Assembly (NCBI RefSeq): GCF_024919275.1
Contig: NZ_JANWGH010000001.1
Location: 186,001-250,000, forward strand
DNA: 64,000 bases
Source of the DNA: Algoriphagus limi
Lineage (GTDB): Bacteria > Bacteroidota > Bacteroidia > Cytophagales > Cyclobacteriaceae
Direction of reading: 5' to 3'
Made by a program: the position numbers and the translations under genes. Below the pieces are notes generated by a model that worked only from the letters and a program-made list of their open reading frames with translations, was not told the DNA's origin and searched no databases. Positions 25,285 through 34,972 of this stretch are shown piece by piece. Numbering within the stretch: position 1 is the stretch's first letter; the number at the start of each line of letters is the position of its first letter.

Positions 25285-26603
25285 AAAACATCGGTCCCGG
25301 AGGTGGATTTATGTTTGATTTTGTTGTTTTTGCCCTTTTTCGCTTCTGAAGTAATTTGGTTCACAGAAAAATCATATAGTCCATAAAGTTGTGTTTTTTT
25401 GGATTGATTATCGAAGCATTGATTCTCTTCAAATTCACAATTCGAGACATACTCCTTAATTGCAATTGCACCTCGAGTGGAAAGTGTTACACCACGTTGG
25501 TTTCCATTGATGGCTTTGTTTCCAATGATTTTGGAATCACTCATTTGTCTGAATAAAAATCCGTGGAGGCCACTTCTTTCGGAGGTATTGTTATTAAAGA
25601 GAAGATTTGATGAAACTTCTGGAAATGGATGTGAGGCGATTTCAATTCCAAACCCATTTCCACAGCCAATTGCCTCATTATTTATAAGCTGTGTGTCTGA
25701 CTGCGGTACATGAATTCGAAACCCATAGTTGCTGCAATTTTCAGCCCTTGAGTTTTCAATCAAGGCTCCCTTTTTATAGGCAATTGCAAAACCGGATCCG
25801 AATCCTTTTTCGGGAGAATCGCCGCCTTTGGCTGAGCAATTTGAAATCCGGAGATTGTCGACTATCAGGTAGTAGCCATTGTCCTCAAACCAATATTCTG
25901 CATGGTTATTTTCAAAAACAATATCTTTTCCACTTGCATAAAATCCAGTACCGGCATGGGAGCTTTTGCTGTTTTTCACAATCGTACCTGCATCTGTGAC
26001 CAATATTCCGCGAGGACGACCCGAATTATCCTTGGAGGTAAAGGTGTGAGCATTAAGGGAAATTACCTTATCTATTAGATTACCGGATTTTACTCCTTTA
26101 TAGTCATAAAAGGCTGATCCATGCCAAGTGTTTTCAGTAGTTACAAATCGAATGGTTGAATTAGTGCAATTTCGTAGGCAAACCCCACCTTTTCCGCCAC
26201 TGGCTTTTTTTTCAAAATTCCCATTTACCCGAAGATGCTCAACAATAACTCCATTATTCAAAATGGAAGGATTGGTTGTGAAAAGGCCTTGTGCTTTGGT
26301 GTTTTGCCAATTGCCGGAATCAGGGTTTCGAAAGAAAATCGTCTCTTCTTGGGATTTGCCACGGAAAATAATGTTGGATTTCAGAATAATAGCATCATCT
26401 AATAGAAATTTTCCTTCTGGGATTAAAATGATGCCACCCCCTTTTTGGGATAAAGAATCGATTAATTCATTGATGATTTTGCTGTTATCATTTTGTCCAC
26501 TTGGATCAATTCCAAAGTCTATTGCATGTATTTCCTGACAAAAAATTGTTGCCGAATACGTGCTTAGATATATAAAAATTAAAGTCCAAAAAGCCTTTTT
26601 CAT
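25278..26603 (-). CDS. Secreted right-handed beta-helix protein (pectate-lyase-superfamily-like)
   Basis: About 441 residues with a signal peptide (MKKAFWTLIFIYLSTYSATIFC). Residues about 25-110 match the pectate lyase 3 type N-terminal region: HAIDFGIDPSGQNDNSKIIN, GGGIILIPEGKFLL, and IIFRGKSQEETIFF. The rest consists of NosD/PbH1-like coils with stacked Asn and Gly (GTGFYASGKDIVFENNHAEYW, YGFRIHVPQSDTQLINNEA). Such proteins are lyases, hydrolases or C5-epimerases of uronic-acid polymers, or only bind them. Beside ugd-driven uronate synthesis it may trim, epimerise or bind the polymer (inference). It is the only minus-strand gene in the polysaccharide loci. ATG 26603 is chosen over TTG 26633. 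Confidence 0.82.
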   Translation of the reverse strand: MKKAFWTLIFIYLSTYSATIFCQEIHAIDFGIDPSGQNDNSKIINELIDSLSQKGGGIILIPEGKFLLDDAIILKSNIIFRGKSQEETIFFRNPDSGNWQNTKAQGLFTTNPSILNNGVIVEHLRVNGNFEKKASGGKGGVCLRNCTNSTIRFVTTENTWHGSAFYDYKGVKSGNLIDKVISLNAHTFTSKDNSGRPRGILVTDAGTIVKNSKSSHAGTGFYASGKDIVFENNHAEYWFEDNGYYLIVDNLRISNCSAKGGDSPEKGFGSGFAIAYKKGALIENSRAENCSNYGFRIHVPQSDTQLINNEAIGCGNGFGIEIASHPFPEVSSNLLFNNNTSERSGLHGFLFRQMSDSKIIGNKAINGNQRGVTLSTRGAIAIKEYVSNCEFEENQCFDNQSKKTQLYGLYDFSVNQITSEAKKGKNNKIKHKSTSGTDVFQ

Positions 26604-26615
26604 TTCTTTAAAACG

Positions 26616-28346
26616 TTGATTACTAGACTCCAATTTAGTTATTCAGAAATAAAGTCTTTGATTTACAGGTTGATTTTTCTCTTGTTGGTACTGATTGGTT
26701 ATTCTCCTCTTACTCTGAGCCAATCTTTGCAGCCCAACTTTCCAGTTTTGGAAGAGTTTTATAGAAGAGGACAAGTTTTGGGTGTGAATACAAATAATTT
26801 TTCTTTCACCTTGCGTCCTTTTGATCTTCCTAAATCTGACTTTGAAAAGATCTCCAAAGGAAACTTTGAAAATGACTTTTCATTATTTCTCGATAAAAAA
26901 AATAATTATTTCTCCATACTTCCCTTAAGGCAAACTGTAACTCTAAATACTAAAAGGACATATGGTTGGGGAAATGGTCCCATGCTTCCGAATGTAGGTG
27001 TTCAGACATACACAAGCATGGGATTCTCTTTGAAATATTCAATCCTTCGGGTTCAGTTTGCACCTGAATTTGTATATGCTCAAAATCGACCCTTTCAAGG
27101 ATATTCTGGAGAGTTTCCCGAATCAGTAAATCGAGCGAGGTTTTTCTATTGGAGTTTTGGAGACTACCCTGAACGCTTTGGAGATAAGCCGGTTTCATTT
27201 TTCTGGTGGGGACAATCCAAAATCACAATTCAGGCAAGCTTTTTAGAGGCTGGGATTTCTACCGAAAATATTTTTTGGGGGCCCGGACAATTTTCTTCCC
27301 TTACGTTTAGTAATAATGCAAGGAGTTTTCCTCACTTAACCCTTAGGACTATAAGACCTGCCAAAACATTCTTAGGAAGTTTTGAGGTAGAAATCATAGT
27401 CGGGAGATTAGAAGATTCAGGGTATTTCCCTTCCCAACTTCCAAATTTGAATCAGAGATTGTTTAATCGGTTTACGGGGGATTATAAGTATCTCAACGCA
27501 ATTACTCTTACTTATCAGCCGAAATGGATTCCGGGCTTTTATTTTGGAGTATCTAGGACAAATCAACAATATTCAGAGCAACAGGGGGATAAATTTGTTG
27601 ATTATTTCCCCATTTTTGAGCCCTTTCAAAAAACTGTTTATGGCTTTGACAAGGATGGAGAGGGAAGGGATCAACAAGTGACTTTTTTTGGTCGATGGGT
27701 GATCCCCAAAGGGAAGTTTGAAATTTATTTTGAATATGGAAGGAGGGACCACGCCTACAATTGGCGTGAAGCAATCTTAAACCCTGAACATGCTCGAGCT
27801 TATTTGGCGGGTTTTAAAAAATTATGGTCAACCTCGAAAGAGGGAAGGTTCTATCAATTGAGGGGAGAAATGCTGCATCAGCAACAATCAGTCAATCGAA
27901 CTATTCGCTATGCTGGATTTGGGGGAGGATATACTTGGCACACTCATGGACAGGCAAGAGGGTTTTCAAATTACGGTGAAGCTTTGGGGGCAGGTCCGGG
28001 GGTGGGTTCTAATGTGCAAAGTCTCGAGATCAGTCAAATCTCAGGATTAAACAAAAGGGGTGTGCTTTTAGAGAGGTTGGTTAATCATCAAGATTTCTTT
28101 TATAGGGCATTTGTAAGAAATTCCTCCAAGCAGCCTTGGGTTGACTACAGTATTGGTTTGCTTTGGGATCAACAATGGAATCATTTGATTCTCTCTGCCA
28201 AAGCCCAATATATTCATGCATTTAATTATCAGTGGCAATCTGAGCAAAATAGCAGGCCAGATTTTTACCAAGGAAAACACATAGGTGCCTTCTTCGGTCA
28301 AATTAGTCTGCTATATTTTTTGAACAGAAATGGACTCGATAAATAG
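26616..28346 (+). CDS. Wzi-like capsule assembly outer-membrane protein
   Basis: Up to 576 residues, predicted exported beta-barrel of the capsule assembly Wzi family, which holds capsule at the cell surface. Features are an N-terminal signal (IYRLIFLLLVLIGYSPLTLSQ), the family-like stretch KRTYGWGNGPMLPNVGVQTY, amphipathic strands with many aromatic residues throughout, and a terminal barrel-like segment. No ATG is available near the N-terminus: TTG 26616 gives the longest frame, but TTG 26658 starts right at the signal peptide and leaves 54 bp for divergent promoters, so it may be the true start. Divergent from the beta-helix gene; last gene of cluster 1. Confidence 0.8.
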   Translation: MITRLQFSYSEIKSLIYRLIFLLLVLIGYSPLTLSQSLQPNFPVLEEFYRRGQVLGVNTNNFSFTLRPFDLPKSDFEKISKGNFENDFSLFLDKKNNYFSILPLRQTVTLNTKRTYGWGNGPMLPNVGVQTYTSMGFSLKYSILRVQFAPEFVYAQNRPFQGYSGEFPESVNRARFFYWSFGDYPERFGDKPVSFFWWGQSKITIQASFLEAGISTENIFWGPGQFSSLTFSNNARSFPHLTLRTIRPAKTFLGSFEVEIIVGRLEDSGYFPSQLPNLNQRLFNRFTGDYKYLNAITLTYQPKWIPGFYFGVSRTNQQYSEQQGDKFVDYFPIFEPFQKTVYGFDKDGEGRDQQVTFFGRWVIPKGKFEIYFEYGRRDHAYNWREAILNPEHARAYLAGFKKLWSTSKEGRFYQLRGEMLHQQQSVNRTIRYAGFGGGYTWHTHGQARGFSNYGEALGAGPGVGSNVQSLEISQISGLNKRGVLLERLVNHQDFFYRAFVRNSSKQPWVDYSIGLLWDQQWNHLILSAKAQYIHAFNYQWQSEQNSRPDFYQGKHIGAFFGQISLLYFLNRNGLDK

Positions 28347-28385
28347 AAGGATTTGAAGATTTTTTTTAAAGGCTTTTCTATTAGT

Positions 28386-28421
28386 TTTGCCCTGTATGTA
28401 AAGTGAGTAACTTTGGTACTC
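28386..28421 (+). promoter_or_regulatory. Promoter and palindromic operator of cluster 2 (copy 2)
   Basis: TTTG (28386-28389), an 18-bp spacer, and TAACTTTG (28408-28415) match the Bacteroidota -33 TTTG/-7 TAnnTTTG promoter closely. The -7 box lies within GAGTAAC-TTT-GGTACTC (28405-28421), an inverted repeat with one mismatch. It differs at one base from the perfect palindrome at 7625-7641 before the regulator gene. Transcription should begin near 28421-28424, leaving a leader of about 145 nt before the ATG at 28569. Confidence 0.75.
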
Positions 28422-28493
28422 ATTTAATCATTTAATATCATTTTCAGCAACTAAATATTTTTAGTAAACCTTTGAAAATGGCTTCATTAATCT

Positions 28494-28537
28494 CTGCTAG
28501 GTCTTTTTGATTTTGGGACTGAAAGAGCGAAGCTATA
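28494..28537 (+). promoter_or_regulatory. Conserved leader element, copy 2 (candidate structured RNA)
   Basis: CTGCTAGGTCT (28494-28504), an 8-nt spacer, then TTGGGACTGAAAGAGCGAAG onward to 28537. It is the partner of the element at 8207-8245. GGTCT can pair with GGACT (28516-28520), and AGC (28526-28528) with GCT (28532-28534) around GAA. Compared with copy 1, an A-U pair becomes G-U in the first stem and a G-U becomes A-U in the second, so pairing is kept. It lies about 75 nt after the predicted transcription start and 31 nt before the ATG. Confidence 0.6.
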
Positions 28538-28568
28538 AGTGTCTAATAATAAGCATTTTAAATTCCCT

Positions 28569-29867
28569 ATGTTGAAACCTCTAACTGAATCAAAAATTGC
28601 CATAATAGGCTTAGGGTATGTTGGATTACCACTGGCAGTAGAATTTGCCAAAAAATTTCCTGTTATTGGGTTTGACATTGATCAAAAAAGAATCAATGAT
28701 CTCAATGCTGGTCATGACTTCACTTTGGAAGTGGAGGATGAGTTACTCCAATCAGTTTTGTCAAAATCTAATCCAATCTCTAGGTCAGTTGGATTGTACA
28801 ATACCACGGATTCTGAGGATCTAAAGGATTGCAATATTTATATTGTTACCGTTCCGACTCCTACAGATAGGCATAACCGCCCTGTTCTTACTCCAATGTT
28901 AAAGGCCTCAGAAAATATAGCCCGCTATTTAAAGGATGGAGATGTAGTAATTTATGAATCAACAGTTTATCCAGGAGTTACAGAAGAGGAATGTGTGCCG
29001 GTATTGGAAAAGGTTTCTGGTAAACAGTTCAACTATAACTTTTTTGTAGGCTATTCTCCAGAAAGAATTAATCCGGGTGATAAAGAACATACTGTATCCA
29101 AAATTCTAAAAGTAACCTCAGGAAGTACTCCTGAAGTAGCAGAATATGTTGATCAGCTTTATAAAACGATTATTGTTGCAGGAACCCATAAGGCCTCATC
29201 CATTAAAGTGGCTGAAGCGGCAAAAGTAATTGAAAACTCACAGCGAGACATTAACATTGCTTTTGTTAATGAGCTTTCGAAAATTTTCAATTTACTTGGA
29301 ATAGATACACATGAAGTTTTAGAGGCTGCAGGTACAAAATGGAATTTCTTGAAATTTAAGCCTGGATTAGTAGGAGGGCATTGTATAGGAGTAGATCCTT
29401 TTTATCTTGCGCAAAAAGCCCAAGAAGTTGGATATCACCCTGAAATTATTCTTGCCGGCCGTCGCTTGAATGACAGTATGGGGAAGCATGTTGCTACTGA
29501 GACAATCAAGCATATGATGCGCAAGGATTTGAAGGTGATAGACTCAAAAGTTTTGATTTTAGGATTCACCTTTAAGGAAGATTGTCCGGATGTTAGAAAT
29601 ACCAGGGTGATAGATATTTACCATGAGCTCAGATCCTTTGATATGGATGTGGATGTTTATGATCCTTGGGCCAATGGAGATGAAGTTAGACATGAGTATG
29701 GAATTGAATTGCTTCCAAATTCACCGACATTAGATTCTTATTCTGCTATTATTTTGGCAGTTGCCCACAAGGAATTCAAACAATTGGAAATAGCAAAATC
29801 TTCTCAACAAGTAGTTTTTGATGTGAAGGGGATTTTGGATAAATGTTTGGTAGATGCAAGACTATGA
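28569..29867 (+). CDS. UDP-N-acetylhexosamine 6-dehydrogenase (WbpO/TviB type)
   Basis: 432 residues; oxidises a UDP-HexNAc (UDP-GlcNAc or UDP-GalNAc in characterised WbpO/TviB relatives) to the uronic acid, using NAD. Motifs: [84 protein letters not shown], and catalytic Cys272 in [16 protein letters not shown], then [16 protein letters not shown]. This pattern separates it from UDP-ManNAc dehydrogenase WecC and from the Ugd of cluster 1. ATG 28569 is preferred over GTG 28539, which lies against the leader element. First gene of cluster 2; its product may be amidated by the AsnB-type enzyme encoded later. Confidence 0.9.
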   Translation: MLKPLTESKIAIIGLGYVGLPLAVEFAKKFPVIGFDIDQKRINDLNAGHDFTLEVEDELLQSVLSKSNPISRSVGLYNTTDSEDLKDCNIYIVTVPTPTDRHNRPVLTPMLKASENIARYLKDGDVVIYESTVYPGVTEEECVPVLEKVSGKQFNYNFFVGYSPERINPGDKEHTVSKILKVTSGSTPEVAEYVDQLYKTIIVAGTHKASSIKVAEAAKVIENSQRDINIAFVNELSKIFNLLGIDTHEVLEAAGTKWNFLKFKPGLVGGHCIGVDPFYLAQKAQEVGYHPEIILAGRRLNDSMGKHVATETIKHMMRKDLKVIDSKVLILGFTFKEDCPDVRNTRVIDIYHELRSFDMDVDVYDPWANGDEVRHEYGIELLPNSPTLDSYSAIILAVAHKEFKQLEIAKSSQQVVFDVKGILDKCLVDARL

Positions 29868-29945
29868 CTTTTCAAGGCTCAAAAGTCTATTTAATTTATA
29901 TTTTTGAAAAAATTTCAAATAAATCCAAGAAATAAAAATCATTTT

Positions 29946-30773
29946 ATGAAGAAAATTATTAAAGGAATAATTTTTGTCTTTGTTTTGGTAATAGGTCTGT
30001 ATTCTTGTGTTCCAAATAAAAAACTCATCTATATGCAAGAATTGGAAGAATCTACTGGGCCGCTAGTAGAATCAAGTGATCGATATGGATATCAAACTGA
30101 AGACTATTTATTACAAGTGAACGATATCGTAGAAGTCAGTATAAAAACCACTGATCCTGAGCTTAATAGAATATTCAATGTCGTATCCGCGGAAAATAAT
30201 AATATGGCCCAGATGGGAGGTAATCAAGGAGCCGGTGATGCTTTTTTTATGAATGGTTATACAATTGATGATCAGGGGATGGTTGAAATACCTTTAGTAG
30301 GTGAAGTCAAATTTTTGGGCTTAACCACAAAAGATGCTCAGACTCTGATTGAGTCTAAAGTAATCAAATACGTAAAAGAGGATGAATATTTTGTAAGAGT
30401 TAGGTTAGGTGGAGTAAGATTTAGTGCTTTAGGAGAGTTTAATCGTTCAGGAAAATACACTATACTTCAGAATAGAGTTACGATTTTTGAAGCAATTGCA
30501 TTTGCAGGAGATTTAAGTAGGGTGGCTAAACGTGATGAGGTGCTTCTGGTTAGGCAATATCCAGATGGATCACAAATTCACAAAATTAATCTTTTAGATA
30601 GAGACTTGCTTGGTTCAGAGTTTTACTTTTTAAAACCTAATGATATGATTTATGCAGAGCCAATGAAGGTAAGAGAAATAGGAGCTGGAAATACATTATT
30701 GGAAACCGTAACACTTCTTACAAGCACAATAACAGCTCTCGCATTAATATTGACATTAATTCCAAATAATTAA
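29946..30773 (+). CDS. wza: Polysaccharide export lipoprotein (Wza/BexD family)
   Basis: 275 residues. The lipoprotein signal is MKKIIKGIIFVFVLVIGLYSC, with the lipobox Cys at residue 21. A poly-export domain (YLLQVNDIVEVSIKTTDPEL, GYTIDDQGMVEIPLVGEVKF) is followed by one SLBB repeat (RFSALGEFNRSGKYTILQNR) and a C-terminal hydrophobic helix (about residues 250-270). This is the compact outer-membrane exporter form, in contrast to the 867-residue version of cluster 1. ATG 29946 is chosen over TTG 29904 because the lipobox is then at the usual distance. Next gene starts 6 bp downstream, as in wza-wzc operons. Confidence 0.92.
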   Translation: MKKIIKGIIFVFVLVIGLYSCVPNKKLIYMQELEESTGPLVESSDRYGYQTEDYLLQVNDIVEVSIKTTDPELNRIFNVVSAENNNMAQMGGNQGAGDAFFMNGYTIDDQGMVEIPLVGEVKFLGLTTKDAQTLIESKVIKYVKEDEYFVRVRLGGVRFSALGEFNRSGKYTILQNRVTIFEAIAFAGDLSRVAKRDEVLLVRQYPDGSQIHKINLLDRDLLGSEFYFLKPNDMIYAEPMKVREIGAGNTLLETVTLLTSTITALALILTLIPNN

Positions 30774-30779
30774 TTCTAT

Positions 30780-33161
30780 ATGTCTATAGATCAAGAAGAG
30801 AACGATTTTCTACAAGAAGAGGAAAGTACCTTTGATCTCAAATCCATCCTTCCAAAAATCCTTCGGATTTGGCCATGGATTTTGGGAAGTTTGGTAGTCT
30901 GTTTAACTATTGCTTATTACATTACTCAAACTACACCACCAAGTTATAGAGTTTCATCCAAGTTTTTCATTAAAGAAAATGATAAAGGGTTTTCATTTTT
31001 TGAAAATCCTGCGTTGCAAGAACAGGGGATGGGGTTAACTAATGAGATGATTATTTTGAAGTCCCGTCCCATTGCGGAGGCTACATTAGATAAACTAGAA
31101 TTCCATGTAGAGTATTTTAAAAAAGGTACTTTTATTCTTGAGGAGATTTACAAACAAACACCAATTGTTGTTGAATTGGATTGGAAGGCTCCCCAATTAC
31201 TTCATGGGGAGATAAATGTTGATTGGTCTTCAGCCGAGGAATTTACCCTAAAATTTCCTAATGAAAGCTATACTCAATTACTTCCTGATGGAAGTTATCA
31301 AAGGGTGGAAAAGATTGAACCCAAAAAATTCAAATTTGGAGAATGGATAGAAACTCCCCAGTTTAAGATAAGGGTCAATAATACCTCAGGAACAGAATCT
31401 GGTAATTCTATTTTTATAGTTAGAGATAAAAAGTATTTGATTGATGTATATTCCTTGGGTTTAATTGTAGAACTTTCTCAAAAAAATTCTTCCATCCTAG
31501 ATTTAAGCCTTTTAGTGAGAAGTAGAGCTAAAGGAGAAGCTTACTTGAATGCACTCATGGAAACCTATTTGGAGTTGGAACTTCAGGAAAAAAATGAAAT
31601 TGCAAATAGGACAATAGATTTTATCGATAGTCAGGTTGCTGGAGTTGCTGATTCTTTAAGTTCATTCGAGGATCAGTTACAAAACTATAGATCTTCTAAC
31701 CAGATATTTAATTTAAGTTCTGAATCGTCGGCAGTTTTCGGACAGCTAACGGAAATTGAATCTAAACTTGCAGAGGCTAATTTAAAGCGTCAATATTATC
31801 AGAGTTTAAAGGATTATTTGGTTAGGGAGAACTATAATGAGATTGTTGTTCCTTCTGGATTGGGGATTGATGATCCTTATTTGAATGGTTTAATTGAAAA
31901 CCTGCTGTCTGTTCAAGTTGATAGGTCTAGATTATTGGCTACTCAAACCGAGGATTCGCCCATTGTCAAAGCTACAAATCAAAGGTTGTCAGATTTGAGC
32001 GCTTCTATCCGTGAGATTCTGGACAATGTTGAGAGGAATAACCAAATGACGATTAATGACTTAGAAAGCAGAAAGAAAGAGATTGAATCTTCATTTAGGA
32101 GTTTGCCTGTCGCCGAACAAAATCTAATTAAAATCCAAAGGCAAACGACACTTACCGAAAATATTTATAATTTTTTGTCTGAAAAACGTGCTGAATCAGC
32201 TATTTCAAAAGCATCTAATACTCCTGCAAATAAAATTATTGAATATGCAAGAGCAGGGCTTTTACAGATTACTCCAAAGCCGTTTAGAAATTATTTGATG
32301 GCGGGGTTTTTGGGATTGTTTTTACCCATTTTGATTGTATTGGGAAAGGAGTTTTTTAGAACGAAGATTGAGGAACCAAAATATTTGGAAAGAAAACTCA
32401 AAATACCTGTATTAGCTACCATACTTTTTAATAAATCTAAAGAAAATCTAGTTGTTTTTGGAAGGGGTAAATCTGGAATTGCTGAGGGGTTCCGTTCTCT
32501 CAGGTCAAATATTAAATTTCTAGTCCCGAAAGAAAAGCAACTGACTTTTATGATTACTTCGACTATTTCTGGTGAAGGAAAAACATTTTGTGCAATGAAT
32601 CTTGCTTCTGTTTATTCATTAACAGGCAAAAAAACTGTTTTGATTGGTTGTGATATGAGAAAACCTAAAATTTATGATGATTTTGGGTTAAAGAATGATA
32701 TTGGACTTTCTACCTTTTTAAGTGGTCAAGAGGAAGAATGGACTAAAATTATCAAACAAACACAATACGAAAACTTAGATTTGATAGTTTCTGGACCAAT
32801 TCCGCCAAATCCATCAGAGCTTTTGTTTTCAATAAATTTTGAAAAACTTATTAATGAATTGAAGTCTACTTATGATGTGATTATCCTAGACACTCCTCCT
32901 GTAGGCTTAGTTTCTGAAACTTTGGATCTTCTTACTTTAGTGGATTTTACTCTCTTTGTTTTTAGACAAAACTATTCAGAAAAGTCGTTTATTGATGCCG
33001 TGAATGGTCTAAAAGAGCAAAAAGGAGTTAAGAACATTTATGCAGTTTTTAATGGTTTAGATGCATCAAAGGTTTCCTATGGAGGTTATGGGTATTCGTA
33101 TGGCTATGGCTATGGTTATTACGATACTGATAAAAAGAATAAAAGACGTTTTAGTATTTAA
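30780..33161 (+). CDS. wzc: Wzc-type tyrosine autokinase / polysaccharide co-polymerase
   Basis: 793 residues. A Wzz domain with two membrane helices (about residues 30-50 and 505-525) encloses a large periplasmic part with coiled coils (about 265-480). The cytoplasmic BY-kinase domain follows: Walker A TSTISGEGKTFCAMNLASVY (Lys601), Walker A' VLIGCDMRKPK, Walker B YDVIILDTPPVG. The Tyr cluster GGYGYSYGYGYGYYDTD ends the protein, just before a short basic tail, and is the autophosphorylation region. It controls chain length and export together with Wza. ATG start; same operon as wza and the ABC transporter. Confidence 0.95.
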   Translation: MSIDQEENDFLQEEESTFDLKSILPKILRIWPWILGSLVVCLTIAYYITQTTPPSYRVSSKFFIKENDKGFSFFENPALQEQGMGLTNEMIILKSRPIAEATLDKLEFHVEYFKKGTFILEEIYKQTPIVVELDWKAPQLLHGEINVDWSSAEEFTLKFPNESYTQLLPDGSYQRVEKIEPKKFKFGEWIETPQFKIRVNNTSGTESGNSIFIVRDKKYLIDVYSLGLIVELSQKNSSILDLSLLVRSRAKGEAYLNALMETYLELELQEKNEIANRTIDFIDSQVAGVADSLSSFEDQLQNYRSSNQIFNLSSESSAVFGQLTEIESKLAEANLKRQYYQSLKDYLVRENYNEIVVPSGLGIDDPYLNGLIENLLSVQVDRSRLLATQTEDSPIVKATNQRLSDLSASIREILDNVERNNQMTINDLESRKKEIESSFRSLPVAEQNLIKIQRQTTLTENIYNFLSEKRAESAISKASNTPANKIIEYARAGLLQITPKPFRNYLMAGFLGLFLPILIVLGKEFFRTKIEEPKYLERKLKIPVLATILFNKSKENLVVFGRGKSGIAEGFRSLRSNIKFLVPKEKQLTFMITSTISGEGKTFCAMNLASVYSLTGKKTVLIGCDMRKPKIYDDFGLKNDIGLSTFLSGQEEEWTKIIKQTQYENLDLIVSGPIPPNPSELLFSINFEKLINELKSTYDVIILDTPPVGLVSETLDLLTLVDFTLFVFRQNYSEKSFIDAVNGLKEQKGVKNIYAVFNGLDASKVSYGGYGYSYGYGYGYYDTDKKNKRRFSI

Positions 33162-33170
33162 CTAATTTCA

Positions 33171-34964
33171 TTGAAAAAATTTATTTCAAAGTACTTCAAG
33201 TACTTTTCATTTTTCTATGAATACCTTGGTAGAAAGGTTATTCTTCTAGTTGGATTAAGCCTTTTGGTTGGTCTTTTAGATGGGTTTGGATTAGCTTTAT
33301 TTATTCCAATTTTCACTATAGCAGCAGATGGGATTACAGATGAAAATCGTGATAATCTGGGGAACTTGGATTTTATTCTTGATTGGATTGAGAAACTTGG
33401 GTTTGGATTAAACATTAATGTCATTTTGACCGTAATGGTAGTCCTTTTCATCCTAAAGTCTGTTTTGAAATTTTTTGATGGTATTTTTAAGACAAAGCTT
33501 CAAATGGAATTTGTCAAAAAACTCAGATACGAGATGGTCGACGGTTTGGGTGGGATGAGCTATAAAAACTTTGTTAATTTAGATGCTGGAAAAATTCAAA
33601 ATACCCTCTCAGGGGAAGTTTTTAAGGTTACTTATAGTTTCCTAACATATTTTAGTACCATTCAGTATGTGGTTATGTTGATGGTATACGTGACTTTGGC
33701 TATGCTATCTAATTTTCAATTTGCGATATTAGTTAGTATTGGTGGCTTTTTATCTAATTTTATTTTTAAAATAATCTTCAAGTTTACTGAAAAAGCATCT
33801 GTGGGCGTTACGGCATTCAATCATGAATTTCAATCTTATCTTATCCAAGCCGTACATAACTTCAAGTATTTAAAAGCAACTGATTATTTTTCTAAATACA
33901 AACTTAAACTCAAGGCAATTATTGATTCAATTGAAATTCAACAACGTAAAATAGGAGTATATAATGCCTTTTTGTCCTCTACTAGGGAACCGATTGTATT
34001 AATTGTTGTAGCTCTAGTTATACTCGTCCAAGTAAATCTATTGGGTGGTCAAATGGCATCCATTTTGGCTTCTTTATTGTTTTTCTACCGAGCTCTCAAT
34101 TATGTTATTTCTTTACAGACTAGCTGGCAAGGTTTTTTGGCTCATTATGGGGGAATTGTTGCAGCAATGGAGTTGATGGAGGAATTTAGATCACTTCAAG
34201 AATCTCCTACTAAAAAACCAAAAATTGACATAATTAATAAAATAGAACTTCATGGTTTATCTTTTGAATACAACCCAAATATTCCTGTTTTAAGAAAAAT
34301 AAACCTTAATATCGAGAGATTAAAAACCTTGGCTTTAGTTGGAGGATCTGGAAGTGGAAAGACAACTATGGTAAATCTTATTATTGGATTGTTGGAACCA
34401 ACAGATGGTGATGTATTTGTTAATAATATGTCCCGAAAATATTTTGATAAGAGTTCTTACAGAAGGCGATTTGGATATATTACCCAAGAACCTGTAATCT
34501 TTAATGATAACATATTTAACAATGTCACTTTTTGGGCAGAAAAATCTCCGGAGAATATTTTAAAATTTGAGGAGGCTATTCGGCTAGCTAATATTGATTC
34601 ATTTGTGAAATCATTACCAGATAAGGAAGATACCAAGTTAGGGGATAATGGAATGCTTGTTAGTGGTGGGCAAAAACAAAGGATATCAATAGCTAGAGAA
34701 TTATTTAAAAATGTGGATGTGCTGATATTAGATGAGGCTACTTCAGCACTTGATAGTGAAACAGAAAGATCCATTCAAGAAAATATTGATAATCTAAGAG
34801 GAAAGTATACCATTATTATTGTAGCCCATAGGTTGAGTACTGTTAAAAAGGCAGATAAAATTCTTGTTCTTGATACTGGAAATATCGTAGGAGAAGGAAG
34901 TTTTGATGATCTTCTTGAAGAAAGTAAAGTATTTAAGAGAATGGTGGAATTGCAAGAGTTCTAA
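33171..34964 (+). CDS. ABC transporter, fused permease-ATPase; likely lipid-linked glycan flippase
   Basis: 597 residues: a six-helix exporter-type membrane domain (about residues 20-310) fused to an ATPase. The ATPase carries Walker A LVGGSGSGKTTMVNL (Lys397), Q-loop ITQEPVIFND, signature MLVSGGQKQRISIARELF, Walker B VLILDEATSALDSET, and switch His in IIVAHRLSTV. Architecture matches MsbA/PglK-type exporters. Cluster 2 has no Wzx-type flippase, so this protein probably flips the lipid-linked unit, as PglK does (inference). The start is TTG 33171: an in-frame stop ends wzc three codons before it and no ATG is near. Confidence 0.92.
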   Translation: MKKFISKYFKYFSFFYEYLGRKVILLVGLSLLVGLLDGFGLALFIPIFTIAADGITDENRDNLGNLDFILDWIEKLGFGLNINVILTVMVVLFILKSVLKFFDGIFKTKLQMEFVKKLRYEMVDGLGGMSYKNFVNLDAGKIQNTLSGEVFKVTYSFLTYFSTIQYVVMLMVYVTLAMLSNFQFAILVSIGGFLSNFIFKIIFKFTEKASVGVTAFNHEFQSYLIQAVHNFKYLKATDYFSKYKLKLKAIIDSIEIQQRKIGVYNAFLSSTREPIVLIVVALVILVQVNLLGGQMASILASLLFFYRALNYVISLQTSWQGFLAHYGGIVAAMELMEEFRSLQESPTKKPKIDIINKIELHGLSFEYNPNIPVLRKINLNIERLKTLALVGGSGSGKTTMVNLIIGLLEPTDGDVFVNNMSRKYFDKSSYRRRFGYITQEPVIFNDNIFNNVTFWAEKSPENILKFEEAIRLANIDSFVKSLPDKEDTKLGDNGMLVSGGQKQRISIARELFKNVDVLILDEATSALDSETERSIQENIDNLRGKYTIIIVAHRLSTVKKADKILVLDTGNIVGEGSFDDLLEESKVFKRMVELQEF

Positions 34965-34972
34965 TTTTTAAG

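Noticed and set aside
25477..26538. Plus-strand open frames opposite the beta-helix gene
   Set aside because: The minus-strand frame has a signal peptide and beta-helix repeats; the plus-strand frames show low-quality, unstructured translations and no recognisable motif.
8207..28537. The paired leader elements and palindromes as ends of a transposon or integrated element
   Set aside because: They are in direct orientation within promoter/leader positions, with no transposase, integrase or target-site duplication seen between or beside them.
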